Assembly: GCA_012727555.1 (NCBI GenBank)
Contig: JAAYGT010000151.1
Location: 1 to 44,698, forward strand
Length of the DNA: 44,698 nt
Source: Alcaligenaceae bacterium
Lineage (GTDB): Bacteria > Pseudomonadota > Gammaproteobacteria > Burkholderiales > Burkholderiaceae_B
Direction: 5' to 3'
The position numbers were made by a program, and so were the translations under genes. This document shows, one piece after another, positions 27,928 through 36,418 of this stretch (position 1 is its first letter; each line of letters begins with the position of its first letter). A model generated the notes under the pieces. The model made no database searches. It saw only the letters and a list, made by a program, of their open reading frames with translations, and was not told where the DNA came from.

Positions 27928-28740
27928 TCAAGGCTCCAGCTTGACCACTAAAAAGGGGTCGAAGCGGTTGTTTTCCGGGTGGCGATCGGCATCGCGGCTG
28001 TAGCCACGGGGGTTAGCCACGATCAGGGGCAGGTTCGGGTCATCGTTCAGGTGCTTGTACACACTGCTGTGTGTATGGCCGTGGATCAGCAGGTGAGGCC
28101 GGTGGCGTTCCCAAAGCGCATCCAGATCCGAGGCAAAGGCCCCGTTAAGGTCACTGCTGGCGTAGAAAGGATCAACGCACTGAAGGCTGGGAAGGTGGTG
28201 CGTAATGACGACGGTTTTTGCAGCCGTGGGGCTGTTTTGTGTCAGTTCGTTTTCAAGCCACTGCACCGATTCTGCATGCAGTTGCCGTGTGTGCTGTGTT
28301 TTCAGGGGTTCCACCGCCGCACCGGGGTTGGGTTGCCAGCCGATCGCGTGGTAGTCGCGTATGTACAACCCCGCTTTGTGCTGTGTGAACGGGTCGCCGT
28401 TGTTCATGTTTGTCCAGAGCGTGCATCCCAGAATGCGCACGCCATCGAGCATAACAGCCCGGTTGTCCAGAATATGCACGTTGTGGGGCAGTTGCATGGT
28501 TGCAAGGGCGGTGAGCCCTTGCTGAAGTACATGGTCGTAAAATTCGTGGTTGCCAGGCACCAGAACAACGTGACGAAAACGCTGCGCATACCGGCATAGC
28601 ATGCCTTCATAACCCGAAAAATCAGCCAGATTGGCGATATCGCCGGCCAGTATCAATGTTGTGTGCGGGTCGGACGCGAGCGCCGGAAGTTTGAAGGGCG
28701 AATATTCGAGGTGAAGGTCGGAAACGATGCGAAGTTTCAT
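27928..28740 (-). CDS. Calcineurin-like metallophosphoesterase
   Basis: The 270-aa soluble protein has the full metallophosphoesterase metal-site set: SDLHLEY (D-x-H) at residue 8, AGDIAN, VPGNHEFYD (GNH), ITHHLPS and IHGHTHSSVY (GHTH). These ligands bind a dinuclear metal centre that hydrolyses phospho-mono- or diesters. It has no signal peptide, so it is cytoplasmic. Family substrates range from nucleotides to unknown phosphoesters, and nothing here narrows it. Its stop borders the inverted repeat at 27901-27927, and no close operon partner is seen. The ATG has only a weak ribosome site. Confidence 0.85.
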   Translation of the reverse strand: MKLRIVSDLHLEYSPFKLPALASDPHTTLILAGDIANLADFSGYEGMLCRYAQRFRHVVLVPGNHEFYDHVLQQGLTALATMQLPHNVHILDNRAVMLDGVRILGCTLWTNMNNGDPFTQHKAGLYIRDYHAIGWQPNPGAAVEPLKTQHTRQLHAESVQWLENELTQNSPTAAKTVVITHHLPSLQCVDPFYASSDLNGAFASDLDALWERHRPHLLIHGHTHSSVYKHLNDDPNLPLIVANPRGYSRDADRHPENNRFDPFLVVKLEP

Positions 28741-28823
28741 GGCAGGGGCAGGTTGTTGTTGCCCAGTTTAACGGCCCCGCTGTGATCTGGTAAAGCGTAC
28801 GACCTGGGTGCATGCGTCGATCT

Positions 28824-29879
28824 TCATACGGACAGGTCGATCTGCTGGGTGGTGCCGACGGTATTCGATGTGCTCAGGTAAAGCCCGGTGGAGCGAACCG
28901 CGCCAAGATCGGAATTGCCCTGCCCCCTGAGCTCGAAGGGAGTCGCCAGATTCTTTGTAGACAACGCGGCCACGCCCGCATCTGACAACGACACCAGCCG
29001 CCCCTTGCCGGCCGCATCGGGCAACCAGAGCGACAGTTCTTTAAAGGCTGCATCGTTGCGGTCGATCCATTGATTGCCATCGGAATCGAGTTCGGCCAGA
29101 TCGGCATAGGCATTGCCGCTCAAGGCACCGAAAAGTTCGGTGCCATCGTTGACCTTGCCATCGCTGTTACGATCGAACACCAGGTAGCCGCTGCCCGGGG
29201 CGAGCAAGGGAATCAGGCTGGTCTGGCCATCGGCATCAAGGTCGAAGGCAAAACGCTGGTCCTGCAGTTGTGCGGCCGTACCTGAAAAGTTGATGACCAA
29301 GGGATCTTCGCGCTTGCGTGGCGTGCCGATTTGAAGCTCAAACCGGCTTTCTTCCGAGTAACTGCGTGTCATGCCCAGTTCGACGGCGAACTTCACTTCG
29401 GCGCCATCGGCCGTGCGGATCACACCTTGGGCGCGGAAGGTGGTGGCTTCATGTTCCTGAATGCGATGCGTGTGCTCGTAGTACACCGAAATGCCGGTAT
29501 CGGCTTCACGGGCACTGGCCGCCGCACTGGCTTGTGCCGTGGCGGGTGCCTGCTGGCGGGGGGTACTCAGCTCGCGAGGATCCATCAGTTTCACGGGCTC
29601 GCCGGTCAGGTATTCGATCAGGGCAATCAGCAATTGCTGGTTCGGGTCTTCGGCCACCACGGTTTCATCGGTTTCCTGGGTGGCCGATGTTTGTGCTGCC
29701 AGTGGCAAGGGCTGTGCCTCGCGCGATCGGGGTGACAACACAACGGGGGTGGACGATCTTTCCGGTGCCGCAGTGCGTTGCGCTCCACTTGCATTGATTT
29801 CGAGCACTGTCTGTGTGCTTTCGGTACGGCTGTAATGGTGGCTGGCTGCCATATGCAATTCACTGCCGATCACACTCAT
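28824..29879 (-). CDS. Hypothetical protein with EF-hand/dockerin-like Ca-binding loops
   Basis: The 351-aa protein has no signal peptide. The first 135 residues are low-complexity (Ala, Ser, Thr, Gln, Arg) and probably disordered, with two Ala-rich stretches. The middle (about 140-215) is a beta-rich segment, YYEHTHRIQEHEATTF onward. The C-terminal third has Asp-rich Ca-binding loops DRNSDGKVNDGTELFG and LDSDGNQWIDRND, followed by a beta-rich tail. This C-terminal pattern recurs in many proteobacterial proteins of unknown function, some secreted by leaderless type I routes. A good GGAGG ribosome site supports the start. An inverted repeat at 29900-29923 lies directly upstream. Confidence 0.75.
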   Translation of the reverse strand: MSVIGSELHMAASHHYSRTESTQTVLEINASGAQRTAAPERSSTPVVLSPRSREAQPLPLAAQTSATQETDETVVAEDPNQQLLIALIEYLTGEPVKLMDPRELSTPRQQAPATAQASAAASAREADTGISVYYEHTHRIQEHEATTFRAQGVIRTADGAEVKFAVELGMTRSYSEESRFELQIGTPRKREDPLVINFSGTAAQLQDQRFAFDLDADGQTSLIPLLAPGSGYLVFDRNSDGKVNDGTELFGALSGNAYADLAELDSDGNQWIDRNDAAFKELSLWLPDAAGKGRLVSLSDAGVAALSTKNLATPFELRGQGNSDLGAVRSTGLYLSTSNTVGTTQQIDLSV

Positions 29880-29899
29880 GAAAGACCTCCGGTTGAGTC

Positions 29900-29923
29900 G
29901 TACCCATTGACCAATGTTGGTAC
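29900..29923. promoter_or_regulatory. Inverted repeat in divergent intergenic region, candidate operator
   Basis: Arms GTACC...GGTAC enclose a second dyad CATTG-AC-CAATG, with two unpaired T on one side. It lies 21 bp upstream of the minus-strand Ca-loop gene and 90 bp upstream of the plus-strand gene at 30013. The nested symmetry suggests a regulator-binding site. The factor is unknown. Confidence 0.4.
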
Positions 29924-30012
29924 ATTTAAATAGTTAACGACTGTCAGCGTGTAATCTTTAAGTCCAGAACCCCGCGTTTGGTTCGGGGGGTATCCGACAG
30001 GTAAGGTTTTTT

Positions 30013-31146
30013 ATGAAGAAATGGCTTGTGGCAACCGTTCTTGCCGTGTGTGTGGCGCTTCTGGTTGCCGGTTTGTTTGCACCGCGATCACTCGATGCCC
30101 GGATCATTCAGGTGCAACTTGAGCAGGCGTCCCCGGAACTGGCTTCCGAGCTTGCACCTGAGCCTTTGGATCTTCAGGCGCTTTTTCTTGCGTATGCCGA
30201 TGACCCTGTACTGCTTGTAAAAGCACGGTTGGCCTTGTTACGCCATGGCGCCCTGGCGCGCCCTGTTTTGCGTGAACTGGGCGATACGCCAGGTTTTCAG
30301 CAGGCATTGCGCAGCTACGGCGAAGATATTGTCTTGCCTGTGCATTACTTCATGGAAAACGAAATCGTGACACTCGCGTTGATGCGCAATCTCGGTGAGG
30401 CATCCCGTGCAGCATTGGCGACTTTGCGCCAGTTATGGGGTCGTGCCGCAGCCGAAGAGGCTGCTTCGGCGCCCCTGGATGCGCGTGAGCGTGGTTTGTA
30501 TGCCGTGCACTTTCTGAATGCCGAAGGCTACGATTTTCTGGGGCAATTTGTTCAGGGCGCGGATGGCACTGTGCGCTGGGTTCAGACTGAACGTGTTCTT
30601 GAAGGGCTCAACCAATTGCTGGCGAGCGGAATTCGCGGGATTGAAACCCGTTACCACCGTGATGAGCCCATTGATGCCATGGCGATCGGGCATGCTGCAC
30701 TGGATGTTGCTGTGGGTATCACAGCCTTCAAGGTGCTGCGCATGGGGCGTGTGGCAGCCCCGGTTGCCGGAACAACGCAGTCACTTGCAACGGCCCAGCG
30801 TTCGGTGGTGCTTGGGGCTGGTTTGTGGCGTGGCAGTGTGGTTGCCCAGCGTTTGTTGAAGTACGGCGCGCCTGCCGTGCTGGCCTACATGGCGGTCAGG
30901 CATCCCAGTCTGATCAATGCCTTGTTTGGTTCCGTGGCTGAAACTTTGGGTTTGCCGGTGCGTTGGGTGCAGGTGGTGGGGTGGACACTGGTGTTACTGC
31001 CTGTTTTCTGGGCGCTCAGCTTTTTGCTCGTGCCGCTGGCCTGGGTGCTGGGCGGCGCGGGGCGGTTTTTGCGCGGTGTGAACGGCTGGCTGAGCGGCGC
31101 AAGGTTTACCCATCACGCCAGAAAAGAAAAAGGACCTACAGCCTGA
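30013..31146 (+). CDS. Unrecognised membrane-anchored protein
   Basis: I do not recognise this 377-aa protein. It begins with a signal-anchor helix (KKWLVATVLAVCVALLVAGL). A largely helical periplasmic-type region of about 210 aa rich in Leu, Ala and Glu follows. The C-terminal part contains two or more hydrophobic segments, around 285-305 (YGAPAVLAYMAVR) and 318-345 (VVGWTLVLLPVFWALSFLLV), then a short basic tail. The charge pattern and the repeated LARPVLREL-like helices suggest a helical-repeat protein. AAGG lies upstream of the ATG. It is divergent from the Ca-loop gene and ends 24 bases before the tRNA-Pro gene on the other strand. Confidence 0.7.
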   Translation: MKKWLVATVLAVCVALLVAGLFAPRSLDARIIQVQLEQASPELASELAPEPLDLQALFLAYADDPVLLVKARLALLRHGALARPVLRELGDTPGFQQALRSYGEDIVLPVHYFMENEIVTLALMRNLGEASRAALATLRQLWGRAAAEEAASAPLDARERGLYAVHFLNAEGYDFLGQFVQGADGTVRWVQTERVLEGLNQLLASGIRGIETRYHRDEPIDAMAIGHAALDVAVGITAFKVLRMGRVAAPVAGTTQSLATAQRSVVLGAGLWRGSVVAQRLLKYGAPAVLAYMAVRHPSLINALFGSVAETLGLPVRWVQVVGWTLVLLPVFWALSFLLVPLAWVLGGAGRFLRGVNGWLSGARFTHHARKEKGPTA

Positions 31147-31170
31147 AAGCGTGTAAGTCCTTGAATGTGT

Positions 31171-31247
<77 letters not shown>

Positions 31248-31266
31248 ACATCACAACAGAAAAAGA

Positions 31267-31296
31267 CTATAACATACTTTTTTCAGTTTTGTCTTT
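31267..31296 (-). promoter_or_regulatory. Candidate promoter for tRNA-Pro
   Basis: On the minus strand TATAGT (31267-31272) serves as -10, with AAGACA (31291-31296) as a 4-of-6 match to -35 at an 18-bp spacing. It lies about 20 bp upstream of the tRNA 5-prime end and overlaps the last codons of the upstream gene. Confidence 0.4.
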
Positions 31297-33175
31297 TCAG
31301 GTGGGAAAGGGTGTAAGACTGGTTTCTGTAAACCCAGTCGGGCCACAGGGCATGGGCATGGGCTTCAGTGGCCAGTTCGGTATCCAGGCCCACGGGTGTA
31401 TAGGTGGCCGGTGCGGAATAACAGTACTGGGTGGCGGGGCGGCCCGGTTCCAGAACCACCAGTTGATCCCGCTTCAGGTAGCCATAGTTGTCACCGTATT
31501 GCATCATGGCCCGTTCACCGCACGATGTGGTCAGATCATGCCCGATCATGGGGTGTTCGCCGCGCAGGCCGATCAGCGAAAGCAGGGTGGGGGGCAGGTC
31601 GATCTGGCTGATCAGGCGGGTGTCGTGTCGGGCGGTCACTGTGCCGCCGGTGATCAGTGCGGGTATGTGAAAGTGACGCAAAGGCACCAGGGCGGCGCCA
31701 CCCACACGGGCATCGTGGTCGGCCACCACCAGAAAGACGGTGTTGTCCCAATAAGCCTGTGTGCGAGCCCGGCTGAAAAACTGGCCCAGGGCCCAATCGG
31801 CATAGCGTACGGTGTTTTCCACCGTGGCCGGATCGCCATCGGGTTCTATACGTCCGCCCGGGTATTCCCAGGGGGTGTGGTTGGTTACTGAAAACGCCAG
31901 CGTCAGTGTGGGCTGGTCGGCTGCATCGTCAGACAGCAGTTGATGCAGCTTGTTGAACATGTCTTCATCGCTGGCACCCCAGGTGCCTACAAATGCCGGG
32001 TTTTTGAAGCTGGGCAGATCGTGCAGTTCATCGAAGCCATTGCCCAGGAAAAAGCTTTTCATGTTGTCGAAGTGGGCTTCTCCGCCATAGATGAAGCGGG
32101 AGCGATAACCGTGCTGCTTCAGGAGCTGGGCCAGGGTGAAGAAGTTGGTTTGGGCGCCAGGCAGGCGTAGTGCAGCATCGGCAATGGTCGGTGGAAACCC
32201 GGCCGTTACGGCTTCCAGGCCGCGAACCGAGCGGGTTCCGGTTGCATACGCGCGTGAAAAACACCACGATCGTTCCGCCAGGGCATCAAGGCAGGGCGTC
32301 AGGCCGGCACCACCCAGGTGTCCTGTGAACTGGGCACCCAGGCTTTCTTCCACGATCAGTACCAGGTTCAGCGGGCGAGCCCGTGGTGCAGTGGGGTTTT
32401 GAAAATGCAGGCTGGGAATGCCTGCCGGGCCGGGTTGCAGGCCCGCACAACGCAGGACGGTAGCATTGATCTGTTCCGGCGCCATGTCACCGTAGACATC
32501 GGCGGCCGAGCGTTCGTTCTTCATGCTGTAGATGGCGTACAGAACACTGTAGAGCGAATTCAGGGGCAGTGCGTTCATCAGGCTGTCGCCGCAGTAAGCC
32601 ACCGTGGACGGATTGATGGGGCGGTGGCCCAGGGTGCCGCGTATGGCCAGAAAGACCACCGCCGCACTGCACAATGAAAACAACGCCGCTTGCCACCACA
32701 CCCAGGGCGTGCCGGGTTCCACGCTGGTAAACAGCTGCCAGCCCAGCCAGCCAAAGCCAGCCAGTAACGCCACGGCGCCGAAGATCACGGCTTTATAACC
32801 CTTCCAGAGCATGCCAAAGACTTCGCGCGGATGTTTCAGGTATTCAACATACAGCTTGTTCGGACGCGTGTCGTATTCCAGAATGAATTGCGGTGTGGAC
32901 GCTTCGAGCAGCACCAGCAGCATCCAGCAAAACCACAACCAACCGCTGGCAATGTACAGGGCTACAGGCAAGTGGCCCAGCCAGGGTGAAAGCACCAGGG
33001 GGATACCGACCAGCATGGCGATCTGGTTGGCATCGATGCGGGCGCCCCCACGCACAATGGGCCACAGACCACCGGCCTGACGCACACGCGGCCAATGCCA
33101 GATGGCCAGCAAAATGCGGCTTGCAAGCAGCAGGCACAGGCAGGCTGCAATGAAGATCAGTGAAAGTTCAAGCAT
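31283..33175 (-). CDS. LTA-synthase-family membrane sulfatase-fold transferase
   Basis: The 630-aa protein has an N-terminal membrane part with about five helices (to residue ~200), then a catalytic sulfatase/alkaline-phosphatase-fold domain facing the periplasm. Family landmarks are LVLIVEESLGAQFTGHLGG (metal-binding Glu), TGTRSVRGLEAVTAGFPP (nucleophile region), FIYGGEAHFDNMKSFF, and VVADHDARVG with HIPALITGG near the second metal site. Gram-negative members transfer phosphoglycerol or phosphoethanolamine groups to envelope glycans or lipids. The donor and acceptor cannot be told from sequence here. It stands alone, with tRNA-Pro following. The family call is secure and the exact reaction is inferred. 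Confidence 0.85.
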   Translation of the reverse strand: MLELSLIFIAACLCLLLASRILLAIWHWPRVRQAGGLWPIVRGGARIDANQIAMLVGIPLVLSPWLGHLPVALYIASGWLWFCWMLLVLLEASTPQFILEYDTRPNKLYVEYLKHPREVFGMLWKGYKAVIFGAVALLAGFGWLGWQLFTSVEPGTPWVWWQAALFSLCSAAVVFLAIRGTLGHRPINPSTVAYCGDSLMNALPLNSLYSVLYAIYSMKNERSAADVYGDMAPEQINATVLRCAGLQPGPAGIPSLHFQNPTAPRARPLNLVLIVEESLGAQFTGHLGGAGLTPCLDALAERSWCFSRAYATGTRSVRGLEAVTAGFPPTIADAALRLPGAQTNFFTLAQLLKQHGYRSRFIYGGEAHFDNMKSFFLGNGFDELHDLPSFKNPAFVGTWGASDEDMFNKLHQLLSDDAADQPTLTLAFSVTNHTPWEYPGGRIEPDGDPATVENTVRYADWALGQFFSRARTQAYWDNTVFLVVADHDARVGGAALVPLRHFHIPALITGGTVTARHDTRLISQIDLPPTLLSLIGLRGEHPMIGHDLTTSCGERAMMQYGDNYGYLKRDQLVVLEPGRPATQYCYSAPATYTPVGLDTELATEAHAHALWPDWVYRNQSYTLSHLKRQN

Positions 33176-33280
33176 GAGCCAAAAGTTTTAGTGTAGTGCT
33201 TTGATGCACTCTTAGGGTGGATATTCCGTACAATCGGGTTTATTCCTTTATCTGTCGTCTTTTTCTCAGGATCTTCCTCC

Positions 33281-34492
33281 ATGTTTCATCAACGCTTTTA
33301 CGGCAAGTTGTCGGTGGCCGTGGCCTTTGCAGCCGGTGCTTTTTCGGTGCAGGCCCAGGGTGTTATCAAAATCGGCGAGCTCAATAGTTACAAAACGCAA
33401 CCTGCTTTTCTTGAGCCCTATAAAAAAGGCATGGAGCTGGCGGTTGAGCAGATCAACGAAGCCGGTGGCGTGCTGGGCAAGAAACTGGAACTGATCACAC
33501 GCGACGACAATTCGAACCCCGGCGATGCCGTGCGTGCCGCCCAGGAATTGCTCACCCGTGAAAAGGTCGATGTCCTTACAGGTACGTTTCTGTCGCACAT
33601 TGGTCTGGCCGTTACTGATTTCGCCAAGCAGCGTAAACAGTTCTTTCTGGCCAGCGAACCCCTGACCGATAAAATTGTCTGGGCTGATGGCAACCGTTAC
33701 ACCTACCGTTTGCGCAATTCCACCTACATGCAGGTGGCCATGCTGGTGCCGGAAGCGGTCAAAATGAACAAGAAACGTTGGGCCATCGTGTACCCCAACT
33801 ACGAATATGGCCAATCGGCTGTTGCCACCTTCAAGAAATTGCTTAAAGAAGCCCAGCCCGATGTCGAGTTCGTGGCTGAACAGGCCACCCCGCTAGGCAA
33901 GGTCGATGCCGGCAGTGTGGTGCAAGCTCTGGCCGATGCCAAGCCCGATGCCCTGTTCAATGTGCTGTTTGCCTCTGATCTGGCCAAATTTGTGCGGGCT
34001 GGCAATCAGCGTAATTTCCTGAAAGATCTGTCCGTTGTCAGTATGCTAAGCGGGGAACCTGAGTACCTTGACCCGCTGGGTGCAGAAACCCCGGTGGGTT
34101 GGGTGGTTACCGGTTATCCCTGGTACGCCATCGACACCCCCGAGCACAACGCCTTCCTGAAAGCCTACCAGCAACGCTTCAATGATTACCCTCGTTTGGG
34201 CAGCATCATCGGTTACAACACCATTTTGTCGCTGGCCGCAGGCATCCGCAAGGCCGGTACAACCGAATCGGAAGCAATGGTTCAGGCGTTCAAAGATCTT
34301 TCCGTCAGCACACCCACCGGGCCTGTTGTTTACCGCAGCCTTGATCACCAGTCCACCATGGGGGCTTATGTGGGTACGCTCGATGTCAAAGACGGCAAGG
34401 GCATCATGACCAATATCCGCTACGTTGACGGCGCCTCCGTGCAACCACCCGACGATCTCGTGCGCCAGTGGCGTCCGGCTTCAGCCAATTAA
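33281..34492 (+). CDS. Branched-chain/aromatic amino-acid-type ABC substrate-binding protein
   Basis: The 403-aa protein has a signal peptide ending near FSVQAQ. Its mature domain begins VIKIGELNSYKTQPAFLEPY, a Peripla_BP_6 (LivJ-like) fold with EAGGVLGKKLELITRDD and IVYPNYEYGQSAV. It captures the substrate in the periplasm for the LivHM-LivG-LivF transporter encoded next. The true ligand is uncertain. LivJ-like proteins of this subgroup can bind amino acids, amides or organic acids. A strong hairpin lies in the 42-bp gap before the permease gene. The proximity of an indolepyruvate oxidoreductase makes aromatic amino acids or their keto acids plausible substrates. Confidence 0.88.
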   Translation: MFHQRFYGKLSVAVAFAAGAFSVQAQGVIKIGELNSYKTQPAFLEPYKKGMELAVEQINEAGGVLGKKLELITRDDNSNPGDAVRAAQELLTREKVDVLTGTFLSHIGLAVTDFAKQRKQFFLASEPLTDKIVWADGNRYTYRLRNSTYMQVAMLVPEAVKMNKKRWAIVYPNYEYGQSAVATFKKLLKEAQPDVEFVAEQATPLGKVDAGSVVQALADAKPDALFNVLFASDLAKFVRAGNQRNFLKDLSVVSMLSGEPEYLDPLGAETPVGWVVTGYPWYAIDTPEHNAFLKAYQQRFNDYPRLGSIIGYNTILSLAAGIRKAGTTESEAMVQAFKDLSVSTPTGPVVYRSLDHQSTMGAYVGTLDVKDGKGIMTNIRYVDGASVQPPDDLVRQWRPASAN

Positions 34493-34506
34493 TTTCAGTC
34501 TCATTC

Positions 34507-34526
34507 ACGGCGCCTGCGGGCGCCGT
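34507..34526 (+). promoter_or_regulatory. Intercistronic hairpin between binding-protein and permease genes
   Basis: ACGGCGCC-TGCG-GGCGCCGT forms a perfect 8-bp GC-rich stem with a 4-base loop. It lies 14 bases after the binding-protein stop and 8 bases before the permease ATG. No T-run follows, so it is more likely an RNA-stabilising or attenuating element that sets high binding-protein to transporter ratios, as known for malE-malF, than a full terminator. Confidence 0.55.
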
Positions 34527-34534
34527 GCCGCATC

Positions 34535-36418
34535 ATGAATCTCTCCGGACTCTTCGTTCATTTTCTGAACGGCATGGCCGAGGCGTCGTCACTTTTTCTG
34601 GTGGCAGCCGGCTTGTCCCTCATCTTTGGCGTCAGCCGCATCGTCAACTTTGCGCACGGTTCCCTGTATATGCTCGGGATCTATGGCGCCTACAGCCTGG
34701 TAGCGGTTTTGGGTGGCAGCGTGGCCGGTTTCTGGCTGGGCGTGCTGCTGGCTGCGCTGGCGGTGGGGGGGCTGGGGGCGCTGGTTGAAATGACCTTGCT
34801 GCGGCGTATTTACCGTGCGCCGGAAATGTTCCAGTTGCTGGCCACGTTCGGCCTGGTGCTTATTTTCAACGATATGGCGCATTGGCTGTGGGGGCCTGAC
34901 GATCTTCTGGGGCCGTTGGCACCAGGGCTCAGTGGTTCGGTGCAGATTGCCGGACGCTACGTTCCCGACTATGACCTGGCGCTGATTCTGATCGGCCCCC
35001 TGATGTTGCTCCTGCTGTGGATGCTGCTTACCCGGACACGTTGGGGTGTACTGATCCGTGCAGCGACCCAGGATCGTGAAATGCTGGGTGCGCTGGGCGT
35101 GAACCAGGCCTGGCTGTTCACGGGTGTGTTCGCCTTGGGAGCCTGCCTGGCGGGCTTGGGCGGGGCCTTGCAGTTACCGCGTCAGCCGGCGAATCTGGCG
35201 CTGGATCTGAGCGTGATCGGTGATGCTTTCGTGGTGGTCGTGGTGGGGGGCATGGGCTCCATTCCTGGCGCCTGGCTGGCCGCGCTCATTATTGCTCAAC
35301 TGAAGGCCCTGTGCATTGCGCTGGGGGTCATCGAGATTTTCGGTGTTCCGGTGGCTTTTCCCAAACTCACCCTGGTGGTCGAGTTCATTTTCATGGCGAT
35401 CGTTCTGGTGTTCAAACCCTGGGGGCTAATGGGGCGTCCGATGTCGGTTGCGCGCGCCATGGGTACGCCCGAGGCGCCACTGCGCCCGGCCACACCACTG
35501 ATGGGTTGGCTGGCTTTTGGTGCAGTCGCGTGCTTTGCCGTGTTGCCCTGGCTGTCCGGCACCTTCCCCTACGCTATGGTGCTGGCACAAGATATTTTGG
35601 TCGCCGTACTCTTTGCGGTCAGTCTGCACTTCATGATGGGGCTGGGGGGCATGACATCCTTTGGTCATGCCGCGTATTTCGGTCTGGGGGCGTATGCAGC
35701 CGCCTTGTTGTTCCGGTCCCTGGGTCTGGGGCTCGACGTGTCCTTGCTGGTGGCGCCCATGGTGGCCGGTCTGGCCGCTGCCGTCTTCGGTGCGTTTTGT
35801 GTCAGGTTGTCGGGCGTTTACCTGGCCATGCTGACACTGGCATTTGCCCAAATTGTCTGGTCGGTCGTGTATCAGTGGGATGAGGTTACGGGCGGGTCAA
35901 ACGGTATAGTGGGCGTCTGGCCCCCGGATGCCCTGAATGGTGCTTCTTATTACATGTTTACGCTGGCGTTGGTGCTGGCCCTGGTGCTGCTGGTGCGTCG
36001 CAGTGCATTTTCGCCCTTCGGTTATGCATTGCGGGCCGGGCGCGATTCTCCGGCACGGGCCCAGGCCATTGGTATCCCGGTCAAGCGTGTGCAGTGGGTA
36101 GCCTTTGTGCTGGCGGGTGCCATGGCGGGGCTTGCCGGCGTGTTGTTCGTCTTTTCCAAAGGCAGTACGTCACCTGAAGTCATGACCGTGGGCAAATCGG
36201 TCGATGGCCTGGTCATGGTGCTTTTGGGGGGTATTCAGGCCTTGGCCGGCCCCGTGGCCGGGGCCATCGGTTTCACGCTCATGCAAGACTACTTCGTGGG
36301 GATCACCCAGTACTGGCGGGCGCTTTTCGGTGCCGTCATTTTGTTGATCGTGCTGGTTTTTCCGCAGGGTATCGCCGGTTTTTTCGGTCGTTTCATACAG
36401 CGGAGCCCTTCACCATGA
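34535..36418 (+). CDS. Fused LivH-LivM-type ABC transporter permease
   Basis: The 627-aa membrane protein combines both permeases. Residues about 1-300 are LivH-like, with NGMAEASSLFLVAAGLSLIF, FGVSRIVNFAHGS and GGMGSIPGAWLAALIIAQ. Residues about 325-620 are LivM-like, with MMGLGGMTSFGHAAYFGLGA and GRDSPARAQAIGIPVKRVQW, the EAA-type loop contacting the ATPase. About 16-17 membrane helices are expected. Such fusions are common in Burkholderiales, and the joint lies near residue 300-325 with a Pro-rich linker. Its stop overlaps the livG start as ATGA. It forms the channel of the transporter. Confidence 0.88.
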   Translation: MNLSGLFVHFLNGMAEASSLFLVAAGLSLIFGVSRIVNFAHGSLYMLGIYGAYSLVAVLGGSVAGFWLGVLLAALAVGGLGALVEMTLLRRIYRAPEMFQLLATFGLVLIFNDMAHWLWGPDDLLGPLAPGLSGSVQIAGRYVPDYDLALILIGPLMLLLLWMLLTRTRWGVLIRAATQDREMLGALGVNQAWLFTGVFALGACLAGLGGALQLPRQPANLALDLSVIGDAFVVVVVGGMGSIPGAWLAALIIAQLKALCIALGVIEIFGVPVAFPKLTLVVEFIFMAIVLVFKPWGLMGRPMSVARAMGTPEAPLRPATPLMGWLAFGAVACFAVLPWLSGTFPYAMVLAQDILVAVLFAVSLHFMMGLGGMTSFGHAAYFGLGAYAAALLFRSLGLGLDVSLLVAPMVAGLAAAVFGAFCVRLSGVYLAMLTLAFAQIVWSVVYQWDEVTGGSNGIVGVWPPDALNGASYYMFTLALVLALVLLVRRSAFSPFGYALRAGRDSPARAQAIGIPVKRVQWVAFVLAGAMAGLAGVLFVFSKGSTSPEVMTVGKSVDGLVMVLLGGIQALAGPVAGAIGFTLMQDYFVGITQYWRALFGAVILLIVLVFPQGIAGFFGRFIQRSPSP

